Source: Shewanella atlantica
Lineage (GTDB): Bacteria > Pseudomonadota > Gammaproteobacteria > Enterobacterales > Shewanellaceae
Direction: 5' to 3'
DNA: 64,000 nucleotides
Assembly (NCBI RefSeq): GCF_003966265.1
Contig: NZ_RXNV01000002.1
Location: 496,001-560,000, forward strand
How positions within the stretch are numbered: position 1 is the first letter of the stretch; the number at the start of each line of letters is the position of its first letter. The translations under genes and the position numbers were made by a program. Positions 18,391 to 28,713 of the stretch are shown here, piece after piece. Under the pieces are notes generated by a model. That model ran no database searches. It worked only from the letters and a program-made list of their open reading frames with translations, and was not told where the DNA came from.

Positions 18391-19266
18391 ATGGGTGAAT
18401 TGACTAGTAACTTAATTGCCATAGCGTTTATGGCTGGCCTGGGCTTGATATTGGCTGGCATATTGGTGTTAGCAAATAAACGGCTTTATGTTCACGAAGA
18501 TCCCCGAATCGATGATATCGAAGAATTATTGCCTGCTGCCAATTGTGGGGCCTGCGGTTCTCCCGGATGTCGCCCATTTGCAGAAGGCTTGATTAACGGA
18601 ACTTTCGAGCCATCCCGGTGCACAGTGAATACCGAGGAGTCTGTCAGGATTATTGCTGATTATCTTGGTGTAGATGCAGGTGAGACGAATAAAAAAGTTG
18701 CAAGACTTGCTTGTGCAGGAGGCAAGCATGTTGCACTCATCCGGGCAAGTTATTCAGGTCTCAATAGCTGCCGGGGTGCTGCTCTGGTTTCTGGTGGCGG
18801 GAAAGGATGTGCCTGGGGGTGCCTGGGGATGGGTGACTGTGCAGTCGTCTGTGATTTTAATGCCATCACCATAGACAAACATGGATTACCTATTGTCGAT
18901 GAAGGGAAGTGTACAGCGTGTGGCAACTGTGTCGATGTCTGTCCTAAAGATTTATTTAAACTGCACTCCATCGAACATCGACTCTTTGTGGCCTGTAAAA
19001 ATCTTGAAAAAGGTGACGAGCCAAAGACTGAATGTGAGCTGGTTTGTACCGCCTGTGAACGCTGCGTAGTCGATTCGCCAGAAGGGCTCATTACCTTGGG
19101 AAATCACCTGGCGGTAATTAACTATGACAAAAACAGCCTTGCCTCTCCCATTGCGGTGGAGCATTGCCCTACGGGGGCTATCGTCTGGCTTGATAATCGA
19201 GGCGGCTATAGAACTGGCAAAGCCTGTAAACCAACTATTCGAAAGAAGCCCCTCCCCATAGGGTAG
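18391..19266 (+). CDS. rnfB: RnfB-like ferredoxin subunit of the Rnf complex
   Basis: A 291-residue protein with one N-terminal membrane helix and many cysteines, matching RnfB. The first cluster loop is NCGACGSPGCRPFAEGL, followed by CRGAALVSGGGKGC..GCLGMGDC and a ferredoxin-type CTACGNCVDVCPKDL; a further CTACERCVVDSPEG pair continues the multi-cluster pattern of long RnfB versions. It is longer than the roughly 190-residue gammaproteobacterial RnfB, nearer the clostridial type. Rnf passes electrons from reduced ferredoxin to NAD with transport of Na or H ions. It is the first gene of this operon, ahead of the pyruvate oxidoreductase, whereas common Rnf operons place rnfB beside rnfA or last. 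Confidence 0.88.
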   Translation: MGELTSNLIAIAFMAGLGLILAGILVLANKRLYVHEDPRIDDIEELLPAANCGACGSPGCRPFAEGLINGTFEPSRCTVNTEESVRIIADYLGVDAGETNKKVARLACAGGKHVALIRASYSGLNSCRGAALVSGGGKGCAWGCLGMGDCAVVCDFNAITIDKHGLPIVDEGKCTACGNCVDVCPKDLFKLHSIEHRLFVACKNLEKGDEPKTECELVCTACERCVVDSPEGLITLGNHLAVINYDKNSLASPIAVEHCPTGAIVWLDNRGGYRTGKACKPTIRKKPLPIG

Positions 19267-19327
19267 GATTGCTCGCTTAGATATCCACAAACTACTTCAA
19301 GATGCATTAACACAGAGGGTTGATCAG

Positions 19328-22300
19328 ATGTCCGGTAAAGAGAGTAAGAAGACGTTTAAATACCCTGGTATTCGCATGGCAATGGATGGCAACACTGCAG
19401 TTATTATGTGTGAGAGAGAGGCTTCAGATGCTGCCGGTGCCTACCCTATTACCCCCTCCACTCAGATGGGCGAATATTGGGCAGAAGAAGTTGCCAAAGG
19501 CCATCTCAATATTGCTGACAGAGAACTGATTTTTGTAGAACCGGAATCAGAGCATGCAGCCGCGGCCGTAACTGCAGGTATGTCGATGAGTGGGCTTCGT
19601 GCTACCAACTTTTCCTCTGCTCAGGGAGTGGCATTTATGCATGAGTCTCTCTATGCCGCGGTGGGGAAACGTCTTCCTTATCTACTCAATGTTGGTTGTC
19701 GGGCAATAACCAAGGCTTCATTGAATGTGCATTGCGCCCACGATGATTACCACTGTATCGATGACACAGGTTTTTTTCAGGTGATGGGAAAAGATGCACA
19801 AGCCGCTGCCGATCTAAATCTGATCTGCCGAAAAACGGCTGAGCTAAGTTTAACGCCTGCAGCGGTTGGCCAGGATGGTTTCCTGACAACGCATCTTATT
19901 GAATCAGTGAATATTCCTGAACGTGAACTGATTGCAGAATATTGTGGTCTCGCCGATGATATTATTGATTGCCCAACACCTGCGCAACGTATGACTTATG
20001 GTAACAAGCGTCGTCGCGTACCAGAGGTCTGGGATGTCGATAACCCTATGGTGTCCGGTCCTGTTCAAAATCAGGATGCCTATATGCAGGCCGTAGCCGC
20101 ACAACGCCCGTATTTCTTCGACCATATTGTCGAGCTCTTTGAGCAATCTGCCGATGAGTACTATCAATTAACCGGTCGCCATTATAAAAGAGTGGGTTTG
20201 TATAAGGTGGATGAAGCGGATTACCTCATCATTGGAATGGGATCATTGATCGGACAGTCTGAAGCCATTGCTGACTATTTACAGGAAACGCGTGGTCTTA
20301 AAGTCGGTGTTTTGAATTTAACTATGTTTCGCCCTTTCCCCGGAGATATGATCGGATCTGCACTGAAGGGGAAAAAAGGTGTGGTTGTTCTCGAACGGAC
20401 AGATCAGCCATTAGCCGAAGATCTGCCAATTATGCGTGAAATCCGCGCTGCAATTACAAAATGCATGGAAAATGGCGTTGCATCAAAAAACAAACCCTTT
20501 GAGACCTATGCCAGTTACCAAAAACGTAGCGATGCTCCGCCATTATTTTCCGGCTGTTACGGGCTGGGTAGCCGCGATTTGCAACCCGAAGGTATCATAG
20601 GGGCAATTGAAAATATGCTGCCCGAGGGAGCACAAAAAAAATTCTTTTATCTGTCTGTTGATTTTGTACGTGATGAGCCAGCCAATCCCAAGCAAGAAAT
20701 TCACATGCAAAAATTGCTTGATGATTATCCCCAGATTAAAAATATGGCCGTCCGCGGGAGTGAAAATCCCAATCTGTTGCCAGAAAATAGTATTACCGTA
20801 CGTATGCACTCGGTAGGTGGCTGGGGGGCGATCACTACAGGCAAGAATCTGGTGATGACCCTTTATGATCTACTGGGCTATGATATTAAAGCTAATCCCA
20901 AATATGGTTCCGAGAAAAAAGGTCAGCCTACAACCTATTTTCTCTCTGCTGCACCCGAACCAATCAGGATCAACTGTGAATACCATTATGTTGATCTTGT
21001 GTTGTCTCCCGATCCCAATGTATTTGGTCACTCAGACCCTCTTTCCGGTTTAAAGAAAGGTGGCTCGTTTGTTATTCAGTCAGATCTTGCCGATGCCGAT
21101 GAAGTGTGGGCCACCATTCCTTTCAAGAGTCAGAAATTCATCATTGATAATGAGATCCGGGTTTTCTTTGTCGATGGATTTAAAATCGCCAGAGAAGAAG
21201 CATCAAACCCCGAGTTACAGTTCAGGATGCAAGGTAATGCTTTTCAGGGGGCCTTCTTTGCAGCATCGCCTTTGATGGAGCGTTCCAGCCTCGATGAAAA
21301 AGGTCTGTTCAAAGCAATTGAGGGGCAATTGAAAGACAAGTTTGGTGGCAAAGGCAGTGCCGTTGTTGAAGATAACTTGCGTGTTGTACGCCGCGGCTTC
21401 GATGAGCTAATCGAGATCACCAATAAAGCAGCGGGCGTGAATCTGGCGGCAGTGGCTCGCAAAGAGGCAGGGATCCCCATCATGCTCAAACATACGCCTG
21501 TTGGTGATGGAGGCTTGGCTGATGTGCATGCATTTTGGGAAAAAACGGCGAGTTTTTACGCTAGAGGCCAGGGTGATGAAAATCTGGTCGACCCCTTTAT
21601 CGGTTTAAGTGTTTTTCCGGCGGCGACTGGGATCTATCGTGATATGACCAATATTCGCTTCGAATACCCGCAATGGAGACCGGAAAACTGTACCGCCTGT
21701 GGTGATTGTTATACGACTTGTCCCGACGCTGCAATTCCCGGATTGGTCAACTCAGTCTCGGAAATATTCGATACCGTTATCAACAACATTGAAAAATCTG
21801 GTATTCCGACACTGTATCTACGACGCGAGACACGCAATGTTGAAAAGCGTTTGCGAAAAATACTGAATGAAGCCGGTGAAGCAGCAGATGTCAGAAAAAT
21901 GATTGATCTGGCGGTACTTGAACATTTAAAAGATTCCGCTCTTGAAGGTAAGTTCAGAGATAATCTTGAACGGGAATTTGCTTTATTTGTAGAAGCGTTA
22001 GGTGATTTTAAATTCGCTATCACCAAGCCATATTTCCTCAATAATGAGAAGAAGACTAAAAACAGTGGTGGTTTATTCTCAATCACCGTAAACCCTTATA
22101 CCTGCAAAGGTTGTATGGAATGCGTTGAGGTATGTAAAGACAAGGCTTTGGTTCCAGTTGCCCAAAATAAAGCCGCTATTGAAACATTACGTGACGAGTG
22201 GGCATTCTGGTTAGACTTGCCATCAACCTCACAGGAATTTAGCCGTATTGATGATCTGGATGAAAAAATAGGCGCGCTACAGACATTACTCCTGGACAAA

Positions 22301-24253
22301 CGTAACTATGCAGCAATGAGCTGTGGTGACGGTGCTTGTCTGGGTTGTGGTGAAAAGACCGCCCTTCATATATTTACCGGAACTGCGACCGCCTTGATGC
22401 AACCAAGGGTTAAGGCTCAGATAGAGAAATTAAATAAACTGGCAGAACAATTAGAACAACATGTCAGACTCAAACTTGCCGACAATATCGATCTGAGCGA
22501 TCAGATGGCTATCGAAACAGCAACTCAAGATAATCAGGATAGAGATCTCACCCTTTCCTGCCTCACAGCCAGTCTTGAGCAAGGAAAAATATCTCATCCC
22601 ATTGATCCCGTATGGTTGCGTTGGGTCACTCAACTGATTGAAAAATTGCGTTATTTAAAATGGCAGTATGAGGAAGGCACTACGAGCAAGGGGCGTGCCG
22701 AGATGGGGATTATCAACTCTACGGGTTGCACCTCTGTCTGGGGTGCTACATTCCCGTATAACCCCTACCCTTTCCCCTGGACAAGTCATCTATTCCAGGA
22801 CTCCCCTTCGGTTGCCATGGGTATATTTGAAGGGCATATGCGCAAGATGAGCGATGGTTTTAAAACAATTCGTATTGCAGAGTTGGAACTCGCTGGAAAA
22901 TATACTATTGATGTTCATGATGACTTCTTCAAGCGCTTCAATTGGAAGCAATTTACTGATGAAGAGTTCCTTCTATGCCCGCCGGTCGTTGCTGTCGGTG
23001 GTGATGGTGCCATGTATGACATTGGTTTCCAGAATTTATCCCGTCAAATGATGTCCGGTGTGCCGGTGAAAGTCATGGTGCTTGATACTCAGGTTTACTC
23101 CAATACCGGAGGTCAGGCCTGTACCTCGACTTTTGTGGGCCAGGTTGCGGATATGTCACCTTATGGCAAGGCTGCGAAAGGAAAAACAGAGACCCGTAAA
23201 GAGATGAGTCTGATTGCCGCCGCTCACCGTACCTCTTACGTTCTGCAAAGTTCAGCCGCTACGGAAACCCACATGATCGAAGGTTTTATTGAAGGCCTTA
23301 ACAGTCGAAGACCGGCAATATTTAATATCTATACTACTTGTCAGCCGGAGCATGGTGTTGCCGATGATGCCTCTACATCTCAAGCCAAACTTGCGATGGA
23401 CTCCCGAGCGTATCCTTTGTTCAAATTTGATCCCGATGCAGGAACGACTTTTGAAGAGTGTTGTAGCATTAAAGGCAACCCTGCAGTCAATGACGATTGG
23501 CTAACGTATCAAATTGACTATATAGATGATGAGGGTAAAGCGGGTCGGCTGGAAGTACCTCTGACCTTTGCTGATTTTGCCGTGACTGAGGGACGATTTC
23601 GCAAGCAATTTCGTCAAGCCCCTCCTGAAACATGGAATGACGACATGGTTCAGTTGCATCTATTTCTGGATTTGGATGAGGATGAACGACAAGGTAAATT
23701 TCCTTACATCTGGGGAGTAGATGCCAGGAATCATTTAACCCGTATCCTTGTTGCTCAGCCAATGGTTCTTTCCTGTGAAGAGCGACGTCAGTTCTGGCAC
23801 CAATTGCGTTCAATTGCCGGTGAAGATGTTAAGTCTAAAGTCGATGCTAAAGCCGTCGCCGATCAAGCTCGAGCCGAAATGGCACAATCTCTGGCAGCCA
23901 ATTTGTTAGCTATGTCCTGCGGTAATGTTACAGCGCCGGACTCATCGCTAACAGCCGGTGTTACAGCTGTAGTAGCCGAGACATCCACTGCAGCCCCTCT
24001 TGATTACGAACCGGTATGGATTGAGACTCCTGAGTGTACCGCTTGCGATGAATGTATCAATCTGGCACCGGGAATATTCCAGTATAACGATGACAAACTG
24101 GCAGTTGTGATGAATCGGCAGGGCGGTACATTTGAGGATATAGTCAAATCTGCAGAGAAGTGCACTGCACAAGCGATTCATCCCGGTACGCCATGGAATA
24201 GCGCAGAGCGAAATCTTGACAAGCTGATCAAACGATCAGAAAAGTTTCAGTAA
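19328..24253 (+). CDS. nifJ: Large pyruvate:ferredoxin (flavodoxin) oxidoreductase with extra ferredoxin domain
   Basis: A 1641-residue single-chain 2-oxoacid oxidoreductase, about 450 residues longer than usual NifJ (about 1170-1200). The N-terminal pyrimidine-binding and gamma-like domains are followed by two ferredoxin cluster motifs, CTACGDCYTTCPD near residue 790 and CKGCMECVEVCKD, separated by a long charged insertion. The thiamine diphosphate domain follows (CLGCGEK, then VGGDGAMYDIG near residue 1222 and NTGGQACTSTF) with its own insertion after CLGCGEK. The C-terminal 80 residues form an extra ferredoxin with Cys 1570, 1573, 1576 and 1612. It oxidises pyruvate plus CoA to acetyl-CoA and reduces ferredoxin, which the co-encoded Rnf complex would re-oxidise. 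Pyruvate as substrate is inferred. Confidence 0.9.
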   Translation: MSGKESKKTFKYPGIRMAMDGNTAVIMCEREASDAAGAYPITPSTQMGEYWAEEVAKGHLNIADRELIFVEPESEHAAAAVTAGMSMSGLRATNFSSAQGVAFMHESLYAAVGKRLPYLLNVGCRAITKASLNVHCAHDDYHCIDDTGFFQVMGKDAQAAADLNLICRKTAELSLTPAAVGQDGFLTTHLIESVNIPERELIAEYCGLADDIIDCPTPAQRMTYGNKRRRVPEVWDVDNPMVSGPVQNQDAYMQAVAAQRPYFFDHIVELFEQSADEYYQLTGRHYKRVGLYKVDEADYLIIGMGSLIGQSEAIADYLQETRGLKVGVLNLTMFRPFPGDMIGSALKGKKGVVVLERTDQPLAEDLPIMREIRAAITKCMENGVASKNKPFETYASYQKRSDAPPLFSGCYGLGSRDLQPEGIIGAIENMLPEGAQKKFFYLSVDFVRDEPANPKQEIHMQKLLDDYPQIKNMAVRGSENPNLLPENSITVRMHSVGGWGAITTGKNLVMTLYDLLGYDIKANPKYGSEKKGQPTTYFLSAAPEPIRINCEYHYVDLVLSPDPNVFGHSDPLSGLKKGGSFVIQSDLADADEVWATIPFKSQKFIIDNEIRVFFVDGFKIAREEASNPELQFRMQGNAFQGAFFAASPLMERSSLDEKGLFKAIEGQLKDKFGGKGSAVVEDNLRVVRRGFDELIEITNKAAGVNLAAVARKEAGIPIMLKHTPVGDGGLADVHAFWEKTASFYARGQGDENLVDPFIGLSVFPAATGIYRDMTNIRFEYPQWRPENCTACGDCYTTCPDAAIPGLVNSVSEIFDTVINNIEKSGIPTLYLRRETRNVEKRLRKILNEAGEAADVRKMIDLAVLEHLKDSALEGKFRDNLEREFALFVEALGDFKFAITKPYFLNNEKKTKNSGGLFSITVNPYTCKGCMECVEVCKDKALVPVAQNKAAIETLRDEWAFWLDLPSTSQEFSRIDDLDEKIGALQTLLLDKRNYAAMSCGDGACLGCGEKTALHIFTGTATALMQPRVKAQIEKLNKLAEQLEQHVRLKLADNIDLSDQMAIETATQDNQDRDLTLSCLTASLEQGKISHPIDPVWLRWVTQLIEKLRYLKWQYEEGTTSKGRAEMGIINSTGCTSVWGATFPYNPYPFPWTSHLFQDSPSVAMGIFEGHMRKMSDGFKTIRIAELELAGKYTIDVHDDFFKRFNWKQFTDEEFLLCPPVVAVGGDGAMYDIGFQNLSRQMMSGVPVKVMVLDTQVYSNTGGQACTSTFVGQVADMSPYGKAAKGKTETRKEMSLIAAAHRTSYVLQSSAATETHMIEGFIEGLNSRRPAIFNIYTTCQPEHGVADDASTSQAKLAMDSRAYPLFKFDPDAGTTFEECCSIKGNPAVNDDWLTYQIDYIDDEGKAGRLEVPLTFADFAVTEGRFRKQFRQAPPETWNDDMVQLHLFLDLDEDERQGKFPYIWGVDARNHLTRILVAQPMVLSCEERRQFWHQLRSIAGEDVKSKVDAKAVADQARAEMAQSLAANLLAMSCGNVTAPDSSLTAGVTAVVAETSTAAPLDYEPVWIETPECTACDECINLAPGIFQYNDDKLAVVMNRQGGTFEDIVKSAEKCTAQAIHPGTPWNSAERNLDKLIKRSEKFQ

Positions 24254-24267
24254 AGCCGGAGATTATA

Positions 24268-25623
24268 ATGACTCTATTGGAACGTTTTTCAACCAGGAAG
24301 ACTTTTGGCCACGGGATCCACCCTATTGCTCATAAGGAAGCGACGGCTGAGCTAGCTATCCGCCGGCTCCCCTTTGCCAAGCAGATGATTGTGCCTTTAG
24401 CACAACACTTGGGTGCCCCCGCGAAAGCAATTGTCAGCGTTGGTCAGGAGGTGGTTCGCGGCGAACCCATCGCCGAACCAGGAGGATTTGTCTCGGTCCC
24501 CATGCATTCGCCAGTAACCGGCGTCGTAAAGTCTATCGACACCTTAGTCGCTACCGCATCGGGCCCTAAAACGCCGGCAATGATTATTGATACCTACACA
24601 GCTTCGGATCAAAAAGTACTGTTCGAGTGTACTGCCGATATCCGGCAATTGTCCCCCGCAGAATTAGTTCGGGCAGTACAGGCCTCTGGCATGGTTGGCC
24701 TTGGTGGCGCTGCATTTCCAAGTCATGTCAAGTTATTGCCCCCTGAGGGGGTGTCCATCGATACAGTAATAATCAATGGGTGTGAGTGTGAGCCCTATTT
24801 AACCTGTGATCACCGGATCATGCTGGAATATACGGATAAGTTAATTCTGGGAATACAGATGGTGATGGAGGCAGTTACAGCCAAACGAGCGATTATTGGC
24901 GTAGAAGATAATAAACCCGATGCGTTCGCGATGATACAAAGCAAACTCCCCAAAGACGGCAGCATAAGTTGTGAGTTAGTAGAAACAAAATATCCCCAGG
25001 GTGCAGAGAAGATGCTGATCAATAGTCTGCTAAATAAAGAAGTGCCATCGGGCGGGCTCCCCGCTGAAATAGGTGTCGCAGTCTACAACGTTGGCACCAT
25101 GGCCCAATTAGGCGACTTACTGCCTCAGAGTCGAGGTTTAATAGAACGGGTAGTTACCGTTTCAGGATATGGCGTCAATAAGCCAGGAAATTATCTTGTC
25201 CCTATCGGCACGCCGTTGAGATTTGTGCTGGAACAAGTGGGTTTGAAAGATGATTTTTCGAAGATCATTATGGGTGGCCCTATGATGGGCATGACGACAG
25301 CTTCGCTTGATGTAGCCATCACCAAGGGGGTATCCGGAATTGTAGTGCTGGAGGCACCGGAAGCCAAAAGTGAAACGCCTCAGGTGTTCCCATGTATTAA
25401 ATGCGGAGCCTGTCTCTCGGCCTGTCCACTCTATTTAAACCCTTCTATGTTGGGGCAACTGGCAATGGTTCGTGACTATCAGAAGATGGAAAGTGCTTAC
25501 CACCTTAACGATTGTTTTGAATGTGGATGCTGCAGTTACGTTTGCCCGTCAAATATTCCATTAACGCAATATTTCAGGATCGCCAAAGCGATAAACCGAA
25601 AAATTAAAGTGAAACAATTATGA
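24268..25623 (+). CDS. rnfC: RnfC-like NADH-binding subunit
   Basis: A 451-residue RnfC, near the usual core length and without the long C-terminal repeats of some gammaproteobacterial forms. It carries the flavin/NADH-binding GGAAFPSHVK region and, near the C-terminus, two four-cysteine clusters: CIKCGACLSACP and CFECGCCSYVCP. It passes electrons from the ferredoxin side of Rnf to NAD. It starts 15 bases after the oxidoreductase stop and its stop overlaps the rnfD start by four bases (ATGA), so it is tightly coupled to the rest of the operon. Confidence 0.92.
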   Translation: MTLLERFSTRKTFGHGIHPIAHKEATAELAIRRLPFAKQMIVPLAQHLGAPAKAIVSVGQEVVRGEPIAEPGGFVSVPMHSPVTGVVKSIDTLVATASGPKTPAMIIDTYTASDQKVLFECTADIRQLSPAELVRAVQASGMVGLGGAAFPSHVKLLPPEGVSIDTVIINGCECEPYLTCDHRIMLEYTDKLILGIQMVMEAVTAKRAIIGVEDNKPDAFAMIQSKLPKDGSISCELVETKYPQGAEKMLINSLLNKEVPSGGLPAEIGVAVYNVGTMAQLGDLLPQSRGLIERVVTVSGYGVNKPGNYLVPIGTPLRFVLEQVGLKDDFSKIIMGGPMMGMTTASLDVAITKGVSGIVVLEAPEAKSETPQVFPCIKCGACLSACPLYLNPSMLGQLAMVRDYQKMESAYHLNDCFECGCCSYVCPSNIPLTQYFRIAKAINRKIKVKQL

Positions 25624-26675
25624 GCCTGTTAGCTAAGCCTGTAGAGCTACATACTTCTCCACATCTAAAGAAAATGATCACAGTCGATCAGATCATGCGC
25701 AATGTCGTGTATGCCCTGCTGCCTGTCTGTGCATGGTCTGTTTATCAATTCGGTATCAGTGCTCTTACATTAACCCTGGTGACTACCCTCACCTGTTTAC
25801 TAACTGAAACGCTATTTTGCCACCTCTCAAACAAGCGAAATACTGTGACTGATTTCAGTGTCGTCATTACCGGACTGCTTATAGCCCTGACATTGCCACC
25901 CGGTTTTCCCCTCTGGATGGGAGCAGTCGCGGGCTTTATGGCAATCGCATTGGGAAAATCATTATTTGGTGGTCTGGGGTATAACGTTATGAATCCTGCG
26001 CTTGTCGGTCGAGCTTTTGTGCAGGCGGCATTCCCCGTAGCCATCACCACTTGGACACCGGCTCTTGCTCCGGGTCGTTTTATGGAATTTATTCCATCCA
26101 GCCTGGCGATGCCTTTTATGAGCCCCGTGGATATAACTGATTGGGTCAGGGAGCGTGCTATTGACGGATTTACCGGCGCTACGCCGCTGGCGCTTCATAA
26201 GTTTGAGCAAGTTCATACCGACAGTATAGATTTGCTACTGGGTTATGTTGCAGGCTCAGCGGGCGAAACATCGGCAGTGCTCATACTTTTATGTGGCCTC
26301 TATTTAGCCGTTCGCAAGATGATGGATTGGCGAATTTCTGCCGGCGTTTTCATTGCTGCCGCCCTGACGACCTTACCTTTTTATCTAATGGACCCGGAAC
26401 ATTATCCAAGCCCACAGTTTATGTTGCTTTCAGGCGGGTTAATGCTCGGCGCTGTTTTTATGGCTACGGATATGGTGGGGTCGCCGATGACCGCTAAAGG
26501 TGTCTGGCTTTATGGGGCGGTTATTGGTTTTTTAACCGTCATGATTCGTTTGTTTGGCGGTCTGACGGAAGGTGTTATGTATGCGATTTTAGTGGCCAAC
26601 GCCATGTCACCGATGATCTCATCGGTCACCCAGCCCCGGCACTATGGTCAACGTAAAAAAAGGGAGGGATCATGA
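25620..26675 (+). CDS. rnfD: RnfD-like integral membrane subunit
   Basis: A 351-residue membrane protein with about eight hydrophobic segments. The covalent FMN attachment motif is visible as DGFTGATPLAL, where the Thr of TGAT carries the flavin in RnfD/NqrB. The conserved GYNVMNPALVGRAF segment is also present. It forms part of the ion-translocating core. ATGA overlaps join it to rnfC before and rnfG after. Confidence 0.92.
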   Translation: MSLLAKPVELHTSPHLKKMITVDQIMRNVVYALLPVCAWSVYQFGISALTLTLVTTLTCLLTETLFCHLSNKRNTVTDFSVVITGLLIALTLPPGFPLWMGAVAGFMAIALGKSLFGGLGYNVMNPALVGRAFVQAAFPVAITTWTPALAPGRFMEFIPSSLAMPFMSPVDITDWVRERAIDGFTGATPLALHKFEQVHTDSIDLLLGYVAGSAGETSAVLILLCGLYLAVRKMMDWRISAGVFIAAALTTLPFYLMDPEHYPSPQFMLLSGGLMLGAVFMATDMVGSPMTAKGVWLYGAVIGFLTVMIRLFGGLTEGVMYAILVANAMSPMISSVTQPRHYGQRKKREGS

Positions 26676-27454
26676 ATCATTCAGATATGACCCTGGTACA
26701 GCCAGTAATGCCACAATCGAAACAGCTACAACCGCAGACACCCAGTTTTGCGATGATCCAAACTTTGGCGGGTATCGCTATGTTATCTGGATTTTTGGTA
26801 GTACTGGTTTACCAGGTAACCAAACCCATTATTGCTGAAAATAAGCGTCTTGCGATTGAAAAGGCTATATCCGTTGTTCTGTCTGATGTCAGCGCTAAGA
26901 GAGATTATTTTCTGGGAGATGAGGGGCTTGTTTTATTCGATGCGGGTCAACAATCTCCGTCGTTTTCAGGCGAAAAAATCTACGCAGCCTACGATGATAA
27001 AGATGAACTTCGAGGAGTAGCACTGGAAGCAGCAGCAACAGGCTATCAAGATGTTATCCGTATTCTCTATGGATATGACCCCTCCTGCCAATGTGTAACG
27101 GGCATTAAAGTCCTTAAGATGGCCGAGACTCCAGGATTGGGCGATAAGATAGCTTTTGATGCTGATTTTCTGGAAAACTTTATAGCCCTCGATGCCCAAC
27201 TGAATGTCAATCTGGGGGGGCTTCAAAATGAGATAGTCACGGTAAAACACGGTGCCAAAACCGAACCGTGGCAAATTGATGCTATCTCGGGAGCAACAAT
27301 ATCATCGAATGCGATTGGTAAAATGATTAATCAGAGCGGTCAAAAGGTGATCCCATTGATCAATAAACATTTGAATGAGCTAAAACATCCTGAAAAAGAG
27401 CCTGGAAAAACTTCTGAAACAAATCCTGAAGCAACTCCTGAAACAAAAGAATAA
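26672..27454 (+). CDS. rnfG: RnfG-like FMN-binding subunit
   Basis: A 260-residue periplasmic subunit with one N-terminal membrane helix (about residues 28-48). The flavin attachment motif is DAISGATISSNA, where the Thr of SGAT binds FMN in RnfG/NqrC. The C-terminus is a low-complexity Glu/Pro/Thr stretch (GKTSETNPEATPETKE). It overlaps rnfD and is followed 4 bases later by rnfE. Confidence 0.92.
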   Translation: MNHSDMTLVQPVMPQSKQLQPQTPSFAMIQTLAGIAMLSGFLVVLVYQVTKPIIAENKRLAIEKAISVVLSDVSAKRDYFLGDEGLVLFDAGQQSPSFSGEKIYAAYDDKDELRGVALEAAATGYQDVIRILYGYDPSCQCVTGIKVLKMAETPGLGDKIAFDADFLENFIALDAQLNVNLGGLQNEIVTVKHGAKTEPWQIDAISGATISSNAIGKMINQSGQKVIPLINKHLNELKHPEKEPGKTSETNPEATPETKE

Positions 27455-27458
27455 TTGA

Positions 27459-28133
27459 GTGAGTGAAAGTATGACGACACTAACCAATCAAGAAGAAACT
27501 ATCACCTTAGATACCTTCACTCGAGGGCTTTGGAAAGAGAATCCCGTATTCGTAATGCTGCTCGGGCTTTGCCCGGTATTAGCTGTGACTAATACCACAA
27601 TGAATGCTATTGCGATGGGGCTGGCGACATTATTTGTCCTCGTTGCCTCAAGCACGCTGGTTTCTCTGCTACGCAAGCTGATCCCGAAACAGGTACGAAT
27701 CGCTTCATATATTATTATTATCGCAACCTTCGTTACCATGGTGGATTATTTGATCCAGTCCATCAGTCTGGATTTATATAATGCTCTGGGGGCCTTCATC
27801 CAGTTGATCGTTGTTAACTGTGTGATTTTGGGCAGAGCTGAAGCCTATGCCTCGAAGCAGAAGGTGAGTACCGCAATTATTAATGCCTTGGGAATGGGCG
27901 TAGGTTTTACCATAGCTTTACTCTGTCTTGGAGTGACCCGTGAACTATTAGGTGCAGGAACAATTCTCGGTTTTCAGGTATTTAGTACCAGTTTTGAGCC
28001 CTGGATTGTGATGATTTTGCCTCCGGGCGGATTTTTTGTGCTGGGTAGCTGGTTGTTATTATTTGAATATATCAAACAACGCAAACAACAAACTCATTTG
28101 AATGTAACGGGAGTAGTTGAACATGGATCCTGA
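27459..28133 (+). CDS. rnfE: RnfE-like membrane subunit
   Basis: A 224-residue protein with six membrane helices, similar to NqrD. It contains LLGLCPVLAVTNTTMNA, in which the Cys is the conserved ligand of the membrane Fe-S site shared with RnfA, and VNCVILGRAEAYA with the matching Cys. The GTG at 27459 is given as start; ATG at 27471 is an alternative. It overlaps the downstream rnfA. Confidence 0.9.
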   Translation: MSESMTTLTNQEETITLDTFTRGLWKENPVFVMLLGLCPVLAVTNTTMNAIAMGLATLFVLVASSTLVSLLRKLIPKQVRIASYIIIIATFVTMVDYLIQSISLDLYNALGAFIQLIVVNCVILGRAEAYASKQKVSTAIINALGMGVGFTIALLCLGVTRELLGAGTILGFQVFSTSFEPWIVMILPPGGFFVLGSWLLLFEYIKQRKQQTHLNVTGVVEHGS

Positions 28134-28713
28134 TTCCCTAACCTTTATTTTTATCAATGCTGCTCTGAGTAACAACTTTGTGCTGGCTTTATTCTTGGGT
28201 CTATGCCCTTTCCTGGGGGTCTCGGCAAAAAAAGAAACGGCCTGCAATATGGGACTAGCGACAATGTTCGTTATGTTGGTTAGTTCAATTTCTGCCTTCA
28301 GTATCAACTGGTTGCTCATTGAGTTTAATATCCAATTCTTGCGCCTGATTTGTTATATAGCGGTAATCGCCTCGGCGGTTCAGTTGGTAGAGATGGTGGT
28401 CAAGAAATTCAGCCCGACACTCTTCAGAGCTCTGGGCATATTTCTGCCATTGATCACAACTAATTGTGCAATTTTGGGTTTAGCATTATTCCAGACCTTC
28501 CGGGAATACAACTTTCTTCAGTGCCTTGCATTCAGCCTTGGAGCCGGTGTTGGTTTCACCCTCGCCCTGCTGCTGATGGCCGGTCTGCGTGAGAAACTTG
28601 AATTAGCCAGAGTTCCCACCGTGAGTCAAGGTGCAACCATGAGCTTGATGTTAGCAGGCTTATTATCCCTTGCCTTCATGGGCTTCGCCGGACTGGGAAG
28701 TGGTCATGGTTGA
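28123..28713 (+). CDS. rnfA: RnfA-like membrane subunit
   Basis: A 196-residue six-helix protein similar to RnfA/NqrE. It carries FLGLCPFLGVSAKKETA and TTNCAILGLALF, with the pair of Cys that coordinate the membrane Fe-S site with RnfE. The ATG at 28123 has GGGAG nine bases upstream; the TTG at 28117 lies too close to that ribosome site. It overlaps both rnfE (before) and the small Cys-rich gene (after), ending the core CDGEA order. Confidence 0.92.
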   Translation: MDPDSLTFIFINAALSNNFVLALFLGLCPFLGVSAKKETACNMGLATMFVMLVSSISAFSINWLLIEFNIQFLRLICYIAVIASAVQLVEMVVKKFSPTLFRALGIFLPLITTNCAILGLALFQTFREYNFLQCLAFSLGAGVGFTLALLLMAGLREKLELARVPTVSQGATMSLMLAGLLSLAFMGFAGLGSGHG

